Shown: positions 16,601-24,100 of the stretch, piece after piece
How positions within the stretch are numbered: the first letter of the stretch is position 1
Layout of the letters: the number at the start of each line of letters is the position of its first letter
Source: Nostoc mirabile CHAB5784
GTDB taxonomy: Bacteria; Cyanobacteriota; Cyanobacteriia; Cyanobacteriales; Nostocaceae
DNA length: 64,000 nucleotides
Assembly: GCF_020829645.1 (NCBI RefSeq)
Contig: NZ_JAIVFS010000045.1
Coordinates: 1-64,000 of the forward strand
Direction of reading: 5' to 3'
Notes under the pieces: generated by a model
The model's database searches: none
Told to the model about the DNA's origin: nothing
The model's input: only the letters and a program-made list of their open reading frames with translations
Position numbers and translations under genes: made by a program

Positions 16601-17456
16601 CCCGCACTAAAATGTCCATTGACCAACCATCAAAGACAATGTGGTGCATGGTAAATAAAACTACATACTCATCGACACCTAAATGCAGCAACTTTACCCG
16701 TAACAGTATATCGGTAGCTAAATCAAAAGGTTGGCGTGCTTCCTGAATAAAAAGCGATCGCACTTCATCATCTTGTTCTAGAGGATTTAGTGCTTGTAAA
16801 TCCACAACAGGCACTAGTAGTCTGCCAAGGCAACAATGCTTGGTAAACCAAGTTTTAGAATCTTTCTCTCTTTCTCTTTCTCTGTGTCGCGCCAGTTGCT
16901 TCAAGTCGGGAAACCGCAAGGGCGCACTGGCTTCTCTGTGCCTCTGCGGTTCGTTATTTAAAAGAGCAAACTTTGGGACTACTAGAACCTCTACACTCGG
17001 CTGAATAGTAATTAAGGGATTTCCATCTACAGTAGGGAACTGAGTACGTAACACCTCATGACGACGGATAATTTCGTTAAGCGATCGCGCCAAGACCGCA
17101 ATATTTAACGAACCAGTCAACCGAACTGCTGTCGGAATATTGTAAGTAGCACTACCAGGTTGTAATTGTTCTAAAAACCACAGTCTTTGCTGGGCAAATG
17201 AAAGGGGGAGAGCAGCATTGCGATCAACTGGCTGAATAGAATGAGCATAGGTATTGGAAGCAATTTGAGCCTGCTGCAAAAATTTGACAATCTCCATTTT
17301 GCGCGATCGCAATTCGGCATTGAGCGTATCTGTTAGCACATCCTCTGGAACACTACAACGCACGCGTAGGCTTTGCCCGCCGCAGGCATCGCCTTCTATC
17401 CAAAGTTTGACATCCAGGCTGTACAGGTGTGATAAAAACTCTTCAATAGTCTTCAT
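13689..17456 (-). CDS. Nonribosomal peptide synthetase module, docking-C-A-T (NRPS-G)
   Basis: 1,255 aa. TubC_N-like docking domain (1-62), LCL-type condensation domain (about 80-510; HHIVFDGWS near 272), adenylation domain (about 540-1160; YTSGSTGTPKG near 768, YKTGDLASYL, NGKVDMH) and carrier domain (LGGHSLLATQ near 1192). My reading of the specificity residues is D-A-P-T-L-G-A-V-N, which I cannot match to a known substrate. There is no epimerase or thioesterase. The last residues, EREEIEI, resemble the short acidic tails that bind TubC-type docking domains, and protein H has such a domain. The start overlaps the NRPS-F stop (ATGA). A 100-bp repeat interrupts the C domain in frame (about 165-198), and two more repeats lie in the A domain. 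Confidence 0.94.
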   Translation of the reverse strand: MKTIEEFLSHLYSLDVKLWIEGDACGGQSLRVRCSVPEDVLTDTLNAELRSRKMEIVKFLQQAQIASNTYAHSIQPVDRNAALPLSFAQQRLWFLEQLQPGSATYNIPTAVRLTGSLNIAVLARSLNEIIRRHEVLRTQFPTVDGNPLITIQPSVEVLVVPKFALLNNEPQRHREASAPLRFPDLKQLARHREREREKDSKTWFTKHCCLGRLLVPVVDLQALNPLEQDDEVRSLFIQEARQPFDLATDILLRVKLLHLGVDEYVVLFTMHHIVFDGWSMDILVRELATLYSAFAANQPSPLPELAIQYVDFAVWQRQWLQGEVLETQIAYWRKQLGGTLPVLQLPTDYPRSRVQTFLGAIESFSLSPDLSTAIASLASSAGVTPFIILLTAYKVLLHRYTGQTDLLVGTPVANRHRRETEGLIGFFVNTLVLRTNLAGNPTFQELLEQVRGTTWQAYDHQDIPFEKLVEVLQLERDLSFNPLFQVKFRLENHTHEKLQLPGLTLTPIQRTEASAKLDLSLDMYETSEGLVGAFEYNQGLFAPQTIARMVEHFQTLLAGIVSNPEQRISELPLLTELERQQVLVDWNQTQVEYQSECTFHQLFEAQVEKTPDALALIFENHSLTYRELNQQSNQVAHYLKQRGVQPEVIVGLCVERSPQMIIGLLGILKAGGAYLPLDPNYPPERLAYMLADSQVPILLTLEEGRGQGAGSRGQGAGSRGERLSPNYEVICLDTDWEAMSQCSTDNPQCQVTPANLAYLIYTSGSTGTPKGVLIAHSGLTNLTEHKINICDVHPGDCVLQFFSLSFDASIPEIIMGLGCGAKLCLAKSESLLPGAELLQLLRDNAVTHITITPSALSLLPTQDLPKLRMILVGGEAPSPELIVRWSKGRRFINAYGPTEVTVNASMVLCGNGHPLLPTICPSANKQLYILDSYLQPVPIGVIGELYIGGVGVARGYLNRPDLTAERFVPNPFIGEWGVGSGEWGKSRGAGSREQGEMREMRECGECGEIIKKLPTPPTLAMPHAPHAPCPMPQTLYKTGDLASYLPDGRIKLLGRIDHQVKIRGFRIEPQEVEAVLCQHPDVRAGVVLVREDQPGEKRLVAYIVPDSAITPTELRRFMREKLPEYLVPTAFVLLDALPLTANGKVDMHSLPIPEQVRLTTKFIPPRTDIEVQLASIYAQVLNLKQVSIHDDFFDLGGHSLLATQLIAQSLQVFQVELTVIDLFDAPTVAGLAERILQQQLSMPDAKDEEREEIEI
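14357..14541. repeat. Heptamer arrays in the A6-A7 loop of NRPS-G
   Basis: GGGGCATTGGGCATGGGGCA-type and ACTCCCC-type heptanucleotide runs flanking a CCCTGCTCCCTGCT block. They encode the low-complexity stretch GEWGVGSGEWG...MPQT between NPFI and LYKTGD. The reading frame is kept over about 185 bp. Confidence 0.85.
15297..15354. repeat. CCCCCTG heptamer array in the A2-A3 region of NRPS-G
   Basis: Eight or so units of CCCCCTG/CTCCCTG encode EGRGQGAGSRGQGAGSRG between PILLT and VICLDTDWE, ahead of the A3 phosphate loop. The same loop is expanded in NRPS-C, -D, -F and -B. Confidence 0.85.
16861..16960. repeat. Composite dispersed repeat inserted in frame in the NRPS-G condensation domain
   Basis: A reverse-oriented copy of the 9404-9500 repeat (TCTCTGTGTCGCGCCAGTTG...CTGTGCCTCTGCGGTTCG). 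It encodes about 33 extra residues including EPQRHREAS and DLKQLARHRERERE, upstream of VVDLQAL in the C domain and some 75 residues before the HHxxxDG motif. Confidence 0.85.
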
Positions 17457-20400
17457 AGTTCAATCTCCTTACGACCTGGTGCGGCGGTTGGGGTTGTTTG
17501 CATTTGTTGGACGCTCTTTTGCAGAATTTCGATGCGTTCTGCAAGTCCAGCAAGAGTTGGTTTTTCAAACAGACTCCCCAAGGGCAAATCTAACTGAAAG
17601 GCTTCTCGCAGCCGCGCACTCACCCGAATCGCCGATAGGGAATTTCCCCCTAATTCAAAGAAATTATCATGCACTCCTACTTTTTCTAGTCGCAACACAT
17701 CCGCCCAGACATTGGCAATAATTGCTTCTGTGGGATAGCGCGGTAGTAGAATCTGACTAGCGTCCCGTATATCTTCTGGTGGTGGTAACGCTTGGCGATT
17801 AACTTTACCGTTGGGTAACAAAGGCAATTCCTCAAGTATTACAAACACCGACGGCAGCATATAATCAGGCAAAAGATTTGCTAAAAATTCCCGCAGTTCC
17901 TCGGTTAAGGTTGGTTCTTGGCTGGCTGACTTCTGAACAATATAGGCAACCAAGCGCAGATTGTCGGTTTGGTCTGGGTGAAGTTTCACTAACGCTTGTT
18001 GTACAGCCGGATGTTGATTAAGTACCGCCTCAATCTCACCTAACTCAATCCGCAATCCCCGAATTTTCACTTGATTATCTAAGCGTCCGAGATACTCGAT
18101 ATTACCATCTCTTAGATAGCGGGCGCGATCGCCAGTTTTGTATAGGATGGGCATTGGGCATGGATTATTTCTCCCTCCTCCCTCATCCCCCACTCCCCAC
18201 TCCCCACTCCCCACTCCCCATTCCCCAATAAACGGATTCGGCACAAACCGTTCTGCGGTTAAATCTGGTCGTTTCCAATAACCCCGCGCTACTCCGACAC
18301 CACCAATGTAGAGTTCGCCTGGAACACCCACGGGTACTAGTTGCAGATGGTCATCGAGGAGATAAATTTGTGTATTGGCAATGGGGCGACCGATAGGAAC
18401 TGTCTGTAAATCATCATCAGGTTGACATTGATAGTAAGTTACATCAATTGCCGCTTCGGTTGGGCCATAAAGGTTGTGCAATTGTGCATCCAAACGCTGG
18501 AAAAATCGATTTTGCATTTCCAGCGATAAAGCTTCGCCGCTACAAATCACCCGTTTCAAACTTTGACAACAGCAAGTTTTTGGTTGAGTGGAAAGAACCC
18601 CACCCGCCCTATCGGGCACCCTCCCCTTGCTAAGAGGAGGGTTAGGAAGGGGTTCTAGCTCCCTCCCCTTGCTAAGGGGAGGGTTGGGGAGGGGTTCTAA
18701 TGCTTCTAAAAATACCCCCAACATAGCAGGTACAAAATGTAAAGTCGTAATTTGTTCTCGGTCGATGAGTTCAACTAAATACTTTGGATCTCGATGTCCC
18801 CCCGGTTTTGCCATCACTAAACACGCGCCGTTGAGTAATGGAAAGAAAAATTCCCAGACGGAGACATCAAAGCTAAAGGGCGTTTTTTGCAAGACACGTT
18901 CGCTTGTTTGTAAACCATACTGCTGCTGCATCCAAAACAACCGATTGCTTAAACCACGATGAGTATTAATTACACCCTTGGGCTGTCCTGTGGAACCAGA
19001 GGTATAAATTACGTAAATTGTATTATCAAGGTTGACAGAAGTGCTTATATTATGCTGTGGATGCTGGCTAATTTGCTGCCAATCCCGATCTAAACATACG
19101 GCTTTATAACTGATCCCCCCAACCCCCCTTTGAAAGGGGGGCAAAAGGGGATCTAACAAAGATGCTTGGGTTAAAATTACTGACACCTCTGTTTCACTAA
19201 GAATGTATCCTAGCCGTTGTGTGGGATAATCTCTTTCAAGGGGAACGTAGGCGGCTCCGGCTTTGAGGATAGCTAAGATGCCAATAACCATTAACAGCGA
19301 TCGCTCTAAATATATCCCAACTAATGTTTCTGGCTGGACTCCCAAATTTTGTAAATAATGTGCTAACTGGTTCGCACGCTGATTTAATTCTCTATAAGTA
19401 AGTTGCTGTTCTCCGAAAACAACAGCAATGCTATCTTGTGTCCGTGCTACCTGTGCTTCAAATTGGTGATGAATGCATTTTTGAGGATAATCTGTTTGGG
19501 TTTGATTCCATTGGATAATCTGCTCACGTTCTTGGTGTGTGAGCAGGGGGATTGTTCCCAAGTTTTGCCCTGAATGAACTATCATACTTTCCAGTAGGAG
19601 ACAGAAATGCTCTAATAGTTGAGTCATGGCAACAGGTGCAAACCGAGTGCGATCGTACTTCAGGTTTACAGACAATTTATTTCCCACAGATACAAGCACC
19701 GTCAAAGGAAAACTTGTCCACTCGATTGATTGAATATTAACAATGCGTAAATCTTGGTTTCCCTGTACTCCCGATGTATCAACCGGATAGTTTTCAAATA
19801 CCAAAATACTTTCAAATAACGGAGTTCCCCGTGGGAGTTCGCTCCATTCCTGGATTTCTAACAGCGATGTGTATTCATACTGCCATGATTCTGCCTGTTG
19901 TGCTTGTAATTTTTGCAACCATTCAACTAAGTTTGTTTGCGGTGAAACCTGCACTCGCACGGGTAATGTGTTGATAAATAGCCCGACCATCGATTGTACA
20001 CCAGGTAGGGTTGCTGGTCGTCCCGACGAGGTAGCACCAAATACCACATCTGTGGTGTTACAGTAGCGACTCAATAATAGGGCGAAAGCTCCCTGTAGCA
20101 CTGTATTTAGGGTTAATTGATGCTGTTTTGCCCAGGTTTGCAGAGTGGCAGTTTGATCAGGATTGAGCGAACGCATCTCTGACTGTAAACTGGGTTGAGT
20201 AGTGCGTAATTTCTGAGAAATCGGCAGCGATGTTGGGGTGATAAAACCTTGGAGTTGTTTTTGCCAAAAAGTTTTAGCAGCAGCTTGATCCTGTTGCTGC
20301 AACCAAGCGATATATTCACCGTAGGGACGCGGGTTAGGATATCGTGACGGTGAATGATAATAGTGTTGGAATTGTTGAATAACCAGCGCCGATGACCAAC

Positions 20401-20857
20401 CATCGAGAATTAAATGATGCTGTGTCCAGATGAGAGTATGTTGAGATTTGTCAAGTTGAATAAGGGTGAAACGCATGAGGGGCGGCTCTTTCAGGTCAAA
20501 TCCCAAAGAGCGATCGCCCTCTAGAAACTCCTCTAATCGTGCTTGCTGTTCTTTGTATGATAGTTCTCGCCAATCTAAAAATGTCCAAGGAAATTCAACT
20601 TGACGAAAGACGACTTGGAAAGGTTTATCACGCTGTTCCCAATAAAATGCCGATCGCAAAGCGGCATGATTTCTAATAACCTCTTGCCAAGCGGTTTGCA
20701 TGGCATTGACATCTAGTTTACCTTCTAAATTCAAGCAAACCTGTGGCACATACACGCCCGCCTGCGGTGTCAGCAAGGTATGGAATAGCATTCCCTGCTG
20801 CATTGGCGAGAGAGGATAGATGTTTTCGATATTTTGACGTTTATCCACGGCGGGCAT
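17453..20857 (-). CDS. Nonribosomal peptide synthetase module, C-A-T, predicted serine (NRPS-F)
   Basis: 1,134 aa. The DCL-type C domain starts at once (IYPLSPMQQGMLFH at 13-26; HHLILDGWS near 150), as expected after the epimerase of NRPS-E. The A domain (about 460-1010) has YTSGSTGQPKG near 620 and specificity residues read as D-V-W-H-I-S-L-I-D, the classical serine code. The carrier has LGGNSLSAIR near 1067. The C-terminus ends GRKEIEL, a likely docking tail for the NRPS-G N-terminal docking domain. Repeat insertions occupy the A2-A3 loop (19112-19153), the A6-A7 loop (18146-18226) and, unusually, the segment between specificity positions 278 and 299 (18597-18698). Overlaps NRPS-G by ATGA. 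Confidence 0.95.
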   Translation of the reverse strand: MPAVDKRQNIENIYPLSPMQQGMLFHTLLTPQAGVYVPQVCLNLEGKLDVNAMQTAWQEVIRNHAALRSAFYWEQRDKPFQVVFRQVEFPWTFLDWRELSYKEQQARLEEFLEGDRSLGFDLKEPPLMRFTLIQLDKSQHTLIWTQHHLILDGWSSALVIQQFQHYYHSPSRYPNPRPYGEYIAWLQQQDQAAAKTFWQKQLQGFITPTSLPISQKLRTTQPSLQSEMRSLNPDQTATLQTWAKQHQLTLNTVLQGAFALLLSRYCNTTDVVFGATSSGRPATLPGVQSMVGLFINTLPVRVQVSPQTNLVEWLQKLQAQQAESWQYEYTSLLEIQEWSELPRGTPLFESILVFENYPVDTSGVQGNQDLRIVNIQSIEWTSFPLTVLVSVGNKLSVNLKYDRTRFAPVAMTQLLEHFCLLLESMIVHSGQNLGTIPLLTHQEREQIIQWNQTQTDYPQKCIHHQFEAQVARTQDSIAVVFGEQQLTYRELNQRANQLAHYLQNLGVQPETLVGIYLERSLLMVIGILAILKAGAAYVPLERDYPTQRLGYILSETEVSVILTQASLLDPLLPPFQRGVGGISYKAVCLDRDWQQISQHPQHNISTSVNLDNTIYVIYTSGSTGQPKGVINTHRGLSNRLFWMQQQYGLQTSERVLQKTPFSFDVSVWEFFFPLLNGACLVMAKPGGHRDPKYLVELIDREQITTLHFVPAMLGVFLEALEPLPNPPLSKGRELEPLPNPPLSKGRVPDRAGGVLSTQPKTCCCQSLKRVICSGEALSLEMQNRFFQRLDAQLHNLYGPTEAAIDVTYYQCQPDDDLQTVPIGRPIANTQIYLLDDHLQLVPVGVPGELYIGGVGVARGYWKRPDLTAERFVPNPFIGEWGVGSGEWGVGDEGGGRNNPCPMPILYKTGDRARYLRDGNIEYLGRLDNQVKIRGLRIELGEIEAVLNQHPAVQQALVKLHPDQTDNLRLVAYIVQKSASQEPTLTEELREFLANLLPDYMLPSVFVILEELPLLPNGKVNRQALPPPEDIRDASQILLPRYPTEAIIANVWADVLRLEKVGVHDNFFELGGNSLSAIRVSARLREAFQLDLPLGSLFEKPTLAGLAERIEILQKSVQQMQTTPTAAPGRKEIEL
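18146..18226. repeat. Heptamer repeats in the A6-A7 loop of NRPS-F
   Basis: GGGCATTGGGCATGG followed by ACTCCCC units; encodes GEWGVGSGEWGVGDEGGG and CPMP between NPFI and LYKTGD. Confidence 0.85.
18597..18698. repeat. GC-rich palindromic repeats inside the NRPS-F adenylation core
   Basis: A GATAGGGCGGGTGGGG-type unit and two CCCTCCCCTTGCTAAG(A/G)GGAGGG units encode two LEPLPNPPLSKGRE copies between GVFLEA and the VICSGEA strand, inside the N-terminal A subdomain. Confidence 0.8.
19112..19153. repeat. CCCCCC/GGGGGG palindrome in the A2-A3 loop of NRPS-F
   Basis: GATCCCCCCAACCCCCCTTT, then AAGGGGGG and GGGGATC. It encodes DPLLPPFQRGVGGI after the SVILTQ strand. Confidence 0.75.
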
Positions 20858-20937
20858 GGTTGTTGGTTGATGCTAGGATGTTTGTGAAGATTAGTCTCAG
20901 GCAGAGGTGCAGAGAGAATAGAAGTTTTATACCAATT

Positions 20938-21075
20938 TAGGACTTACGCACGAATTACGGAATAACGAACCGCAGAGGCACAGAGAAGCCAGTGCGTTGG
21001 GCGGGTTTCCCGACTTGAAGCAACTGGCGCGACACAGAGAAATCAGAGTTTGAGAGATATTTTGCGTAAGTCCTA
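20938..21075. repeat. MITE with TAGGACTTACGCA ends, carrying a nested composite repeat
   Basis: TAGGACTTACGCA at 20938-20950 is exactly inverted at 21063-21075. The inside is almost wholly the ACCGCAGAGGCACAGAG composite repeat (20965-21052). A second element with the same termini lies at 61447-61559, with a different interior. It sits in the 315-bp gap between NRPS-E and NRPS-F. Confidence 0.8.
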
Positions 21076-21137
21076 CAATTATCTAAAATCCGGCAACAGA
21101 TTTAAACCTGGAAGCCCTGATTCAATCTGAATTTTTT

Positions 21138-21170
21138 AATTACGAATTACGAATTACGAATTACGAATTA
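21138..21170. repeat. AATTACG heptamer array
   Basis: Between four and five units directly downstream of the NRPS-E stop codon. Equivalent arrays follow NRPS-D (about 30466-30510), NRPS-C (43483-43518) and the AMIN gene (62296-62318). Confidence 0.85.
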
Positions 21171-21172
21171 GA

Positions 21173-24100
21173 TTATATGTCTGCTAATAATTTATCGAGT
21201 TCTGCTTGGGTGAGTTGCATTTGGGGGAAGTCGGAGGGGGTGAACCCGTTAGCGTTGGGGGAGAGGCAATGCTGAATTAGCGATCGCAATTTTGTTTGAT
21301 AATTTTTAGCTAGGGTGGCTATTGTTTGCTGTTGATGTCGGGTTCGACTATAGAACCAATCAAATCGCAGTTGTCCTCCTGTAACGATACTATTAATTTC
21401 GATCAGGGTGTTGCGTGTTCCTCGCTGGCTGCGGCTATGTCCGACAGACTCACGCGCCGGGATGAAAAGAGATGATTGGGAAAAGATTTGGTCAGATTGT
21501 CCGAGATAATTAAATCGTACCTGTGGTGAGGGAACTGCCCGCAATTTGGCTTGAATTGTTGGGGATGCTAAGTAGCGTAATAATCCATAGCTTATACCAC
21601 GATTTGGTACTTGGCGTAGTTGCTCTTTAATTGTTTTTAGGGAATCTCCCAGTTCTGATGATGCATCTATATTTAAGAGTACTGGGAAAAGGCTGGTAAA
21701 CCAACCCACTGTGCGAGATAAATTCATACTTGGAAACAAATCTTCTCGCCCGTGTCCTTCTAATTCTACTAAAAGATGGCGATCGCCACTCCAAGAGTGG
21801 AATGCTAATACTAAGGCTGTCAACAGAATATCATTAATTTGTGTGTGGTACGCTGCCGGAACTTGTTGGAGTAAGACTTGAGTATCTTGAGAACTCAGGG
21901 AAACAGAGTAGGTATCTACATCTGCCATTCTGTTGCAACCTTGGGGATCATCTATTGGTAGGGGAGTAACTTGCTGCCAAGAAGGAGATGTCCAATAATC
22001 TAATGCTGGTTGCAAATTGGCAGTTTGGGTGTAATCTCTAAGTTGAGTTGCCCATTGTTGAAAGGATGTGGTTTTTGGCGGTAGTTGGATTTCCTGTTTT
22101 TGGTTGAGTTGCTGGTAGGCTAATTGCAAATCTTCTAGAAGAATCCGCCAAGAAATGCCATCGACAATTAAATGATGGATGATGATTAACAGGCGATGAC
22201 GTTGCTGTTCACCCAAGTTAAAATATGCCACACGTAGCAATGGCGGTTTATTTAGGTCAAAACTGGCTTGTAAATCATCAGCATGGGTAGTAATCGTTTT
22301 TTGCACTTTGTCCGGTGCTACAACCGCTAATTCCGATAAATCAACATATAACGTGTAGACAGAAGTTGTATTACCCCCCTTAATCCCCCCTTGTAAAGGG
22401 GAAAAATCGGAAATCTCTCTCCCTCCCCAATGCATCGGGGGGAAATCAGAAATCTCTCTCCCTCCCCTTGCCAAGGGGAGGGTTGGGGTGGGGTAATGCG
22501 ATCGCAATCCATCATGGTGTGTAATTATCTTCTCTAACGCCTGCCGCAGCCAAGTAAAATTAAGAGGCTGCTGCACTTCCAAGAGAATTGCTTGGTTCCA
22601 ATGGTGTGGATCAACGAGATTTTCCTCAAAAAACCAGTGTTGGATTGGAGTCAGGGGAATATCTCCCGTTACTGCCTCCTGGGGTATGGAAATTTCCTTA
22701 ATAGTATCAACAATAGCTGCTAATTCTGCCACCGTTTGATATTGAAACATCTGCCGAGGGAGTAATGCCAACCCTTGCTGATTCGCCTTAGCAACCACCT
22801 GAATTGCTAGGATGGAATCACCGCCTAGACTAAAGAAATTATCGTGAATACTAATTGATTCTACACCTAAAACCTGACTCCAAATAGTAACTAATTGTTG
22901 CTCTAAGGGTGTGCGGGAGACAGTAAAAGAGGTATTTACTGGTCGCAATTCGGGAATCGGCAAGGCACGACGATCAACTTTTCCATTAACAGTTAATGGC
23001 AGAGTTTCCACAATTACCAAGGCTGACGGCACCATGTAGCCAGGCAACTTTGCTGCCAGAAATTGGCGTAACTCTGTCTCTTGTAGCTTTGACTTGGGAA
23101 CCACATAGGCAACCAAACGGGCATGATCTAGCGTATCTTGCCGAGCGATCGCTACTGCTTGTAACACCCCCGGATGCTGATGTAACACTGCTTCAATTTC
23201 CCCTAACTCAATTCGGAAACCGCGCAACTTCACCTGATGATCCCAGCGCCCCAAGTATTCAATAGTACCATCTGGAAGATAACGGGCGCGATCGCCTGTT
23301 TTATAAAGGATGGGCATGGGGCATGGGGCATTGGGAATAGGGGATGAGTCTTTAATACTCGCCGATGAGTCTTTAATACTCGCTGACGAGTCTTTAATAC
23401 TCGTGAATGAGTCTTTGATACTCGCCGACGAGTCTTTGATACTCGTGAATGAGTCTTTTATACTCGTGAATGAGTCTTTGATACTCGCCGACGAGTCTTT
23501 TATACTCGCTGACGAGTCTTTTATACTCGTGAATGAGTCTTTGAACTCCATTCCCCTGTTCCCCCACTCCCCACTCCCCACTCCCCACTCCCCAATCAAC
23601 GGATTCGGCACAAACCTTTGGGCTGTTAAATCTGGTTGTTGCCAATAACCACGGGCAATTCCTGCACCACCGAGGTAAATCTCACCAGGTACGCCGATGG
23701 GTAAGGGTTGCAGGTTTTTATCTAAAATATAAACTTGAGTATTGGCAATCGGATGACCGATAGTTGGGGCTTGGTGGCTGTGTTTGGGAATAAGGGTAAA
23801 GGTGGAGTAGGTAGTATCTTCTGAAGGGCCGTAGAGGTTGAATACTTGGTCAATGGTGGATTGTTGGTAAAGTTGTTGTACTAAGGATTTCGGTAGGGAT
23901 TCTCCTGCTAAGTTCACAGTCCGCACTGATGCGGGAATGGCATTGAGACGCAGCAATTCTCTGGCGGCTGAGGGGACGGTGTTGAGCAGAGTTACTTGCC
24001 CTGCGGCTGGTAATTCCAGTAACTCAAGGGCGTTATCTGCCAAAATCACACTTCCTCCCCAACTCAGAGGTACGAAGATTTCAAACACCGATAAATCAAA

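Noticed and set aside
13689..17456. Amino-acid prediction for NRPS-G (D-A-P-T-L-G-A-V-N) as an aromatic residue
   Set aside because: The code does not match any that I know, and Pro at position 239 is odd; the CmlA link alone is not enough.
954..17456. A thioesterase domain for product release or macrocyclisation
   Set aside because: No GxSxG hydrolase module was found at the C-terminus of any synthetase; the only release domain seen is the reductase of protein H.
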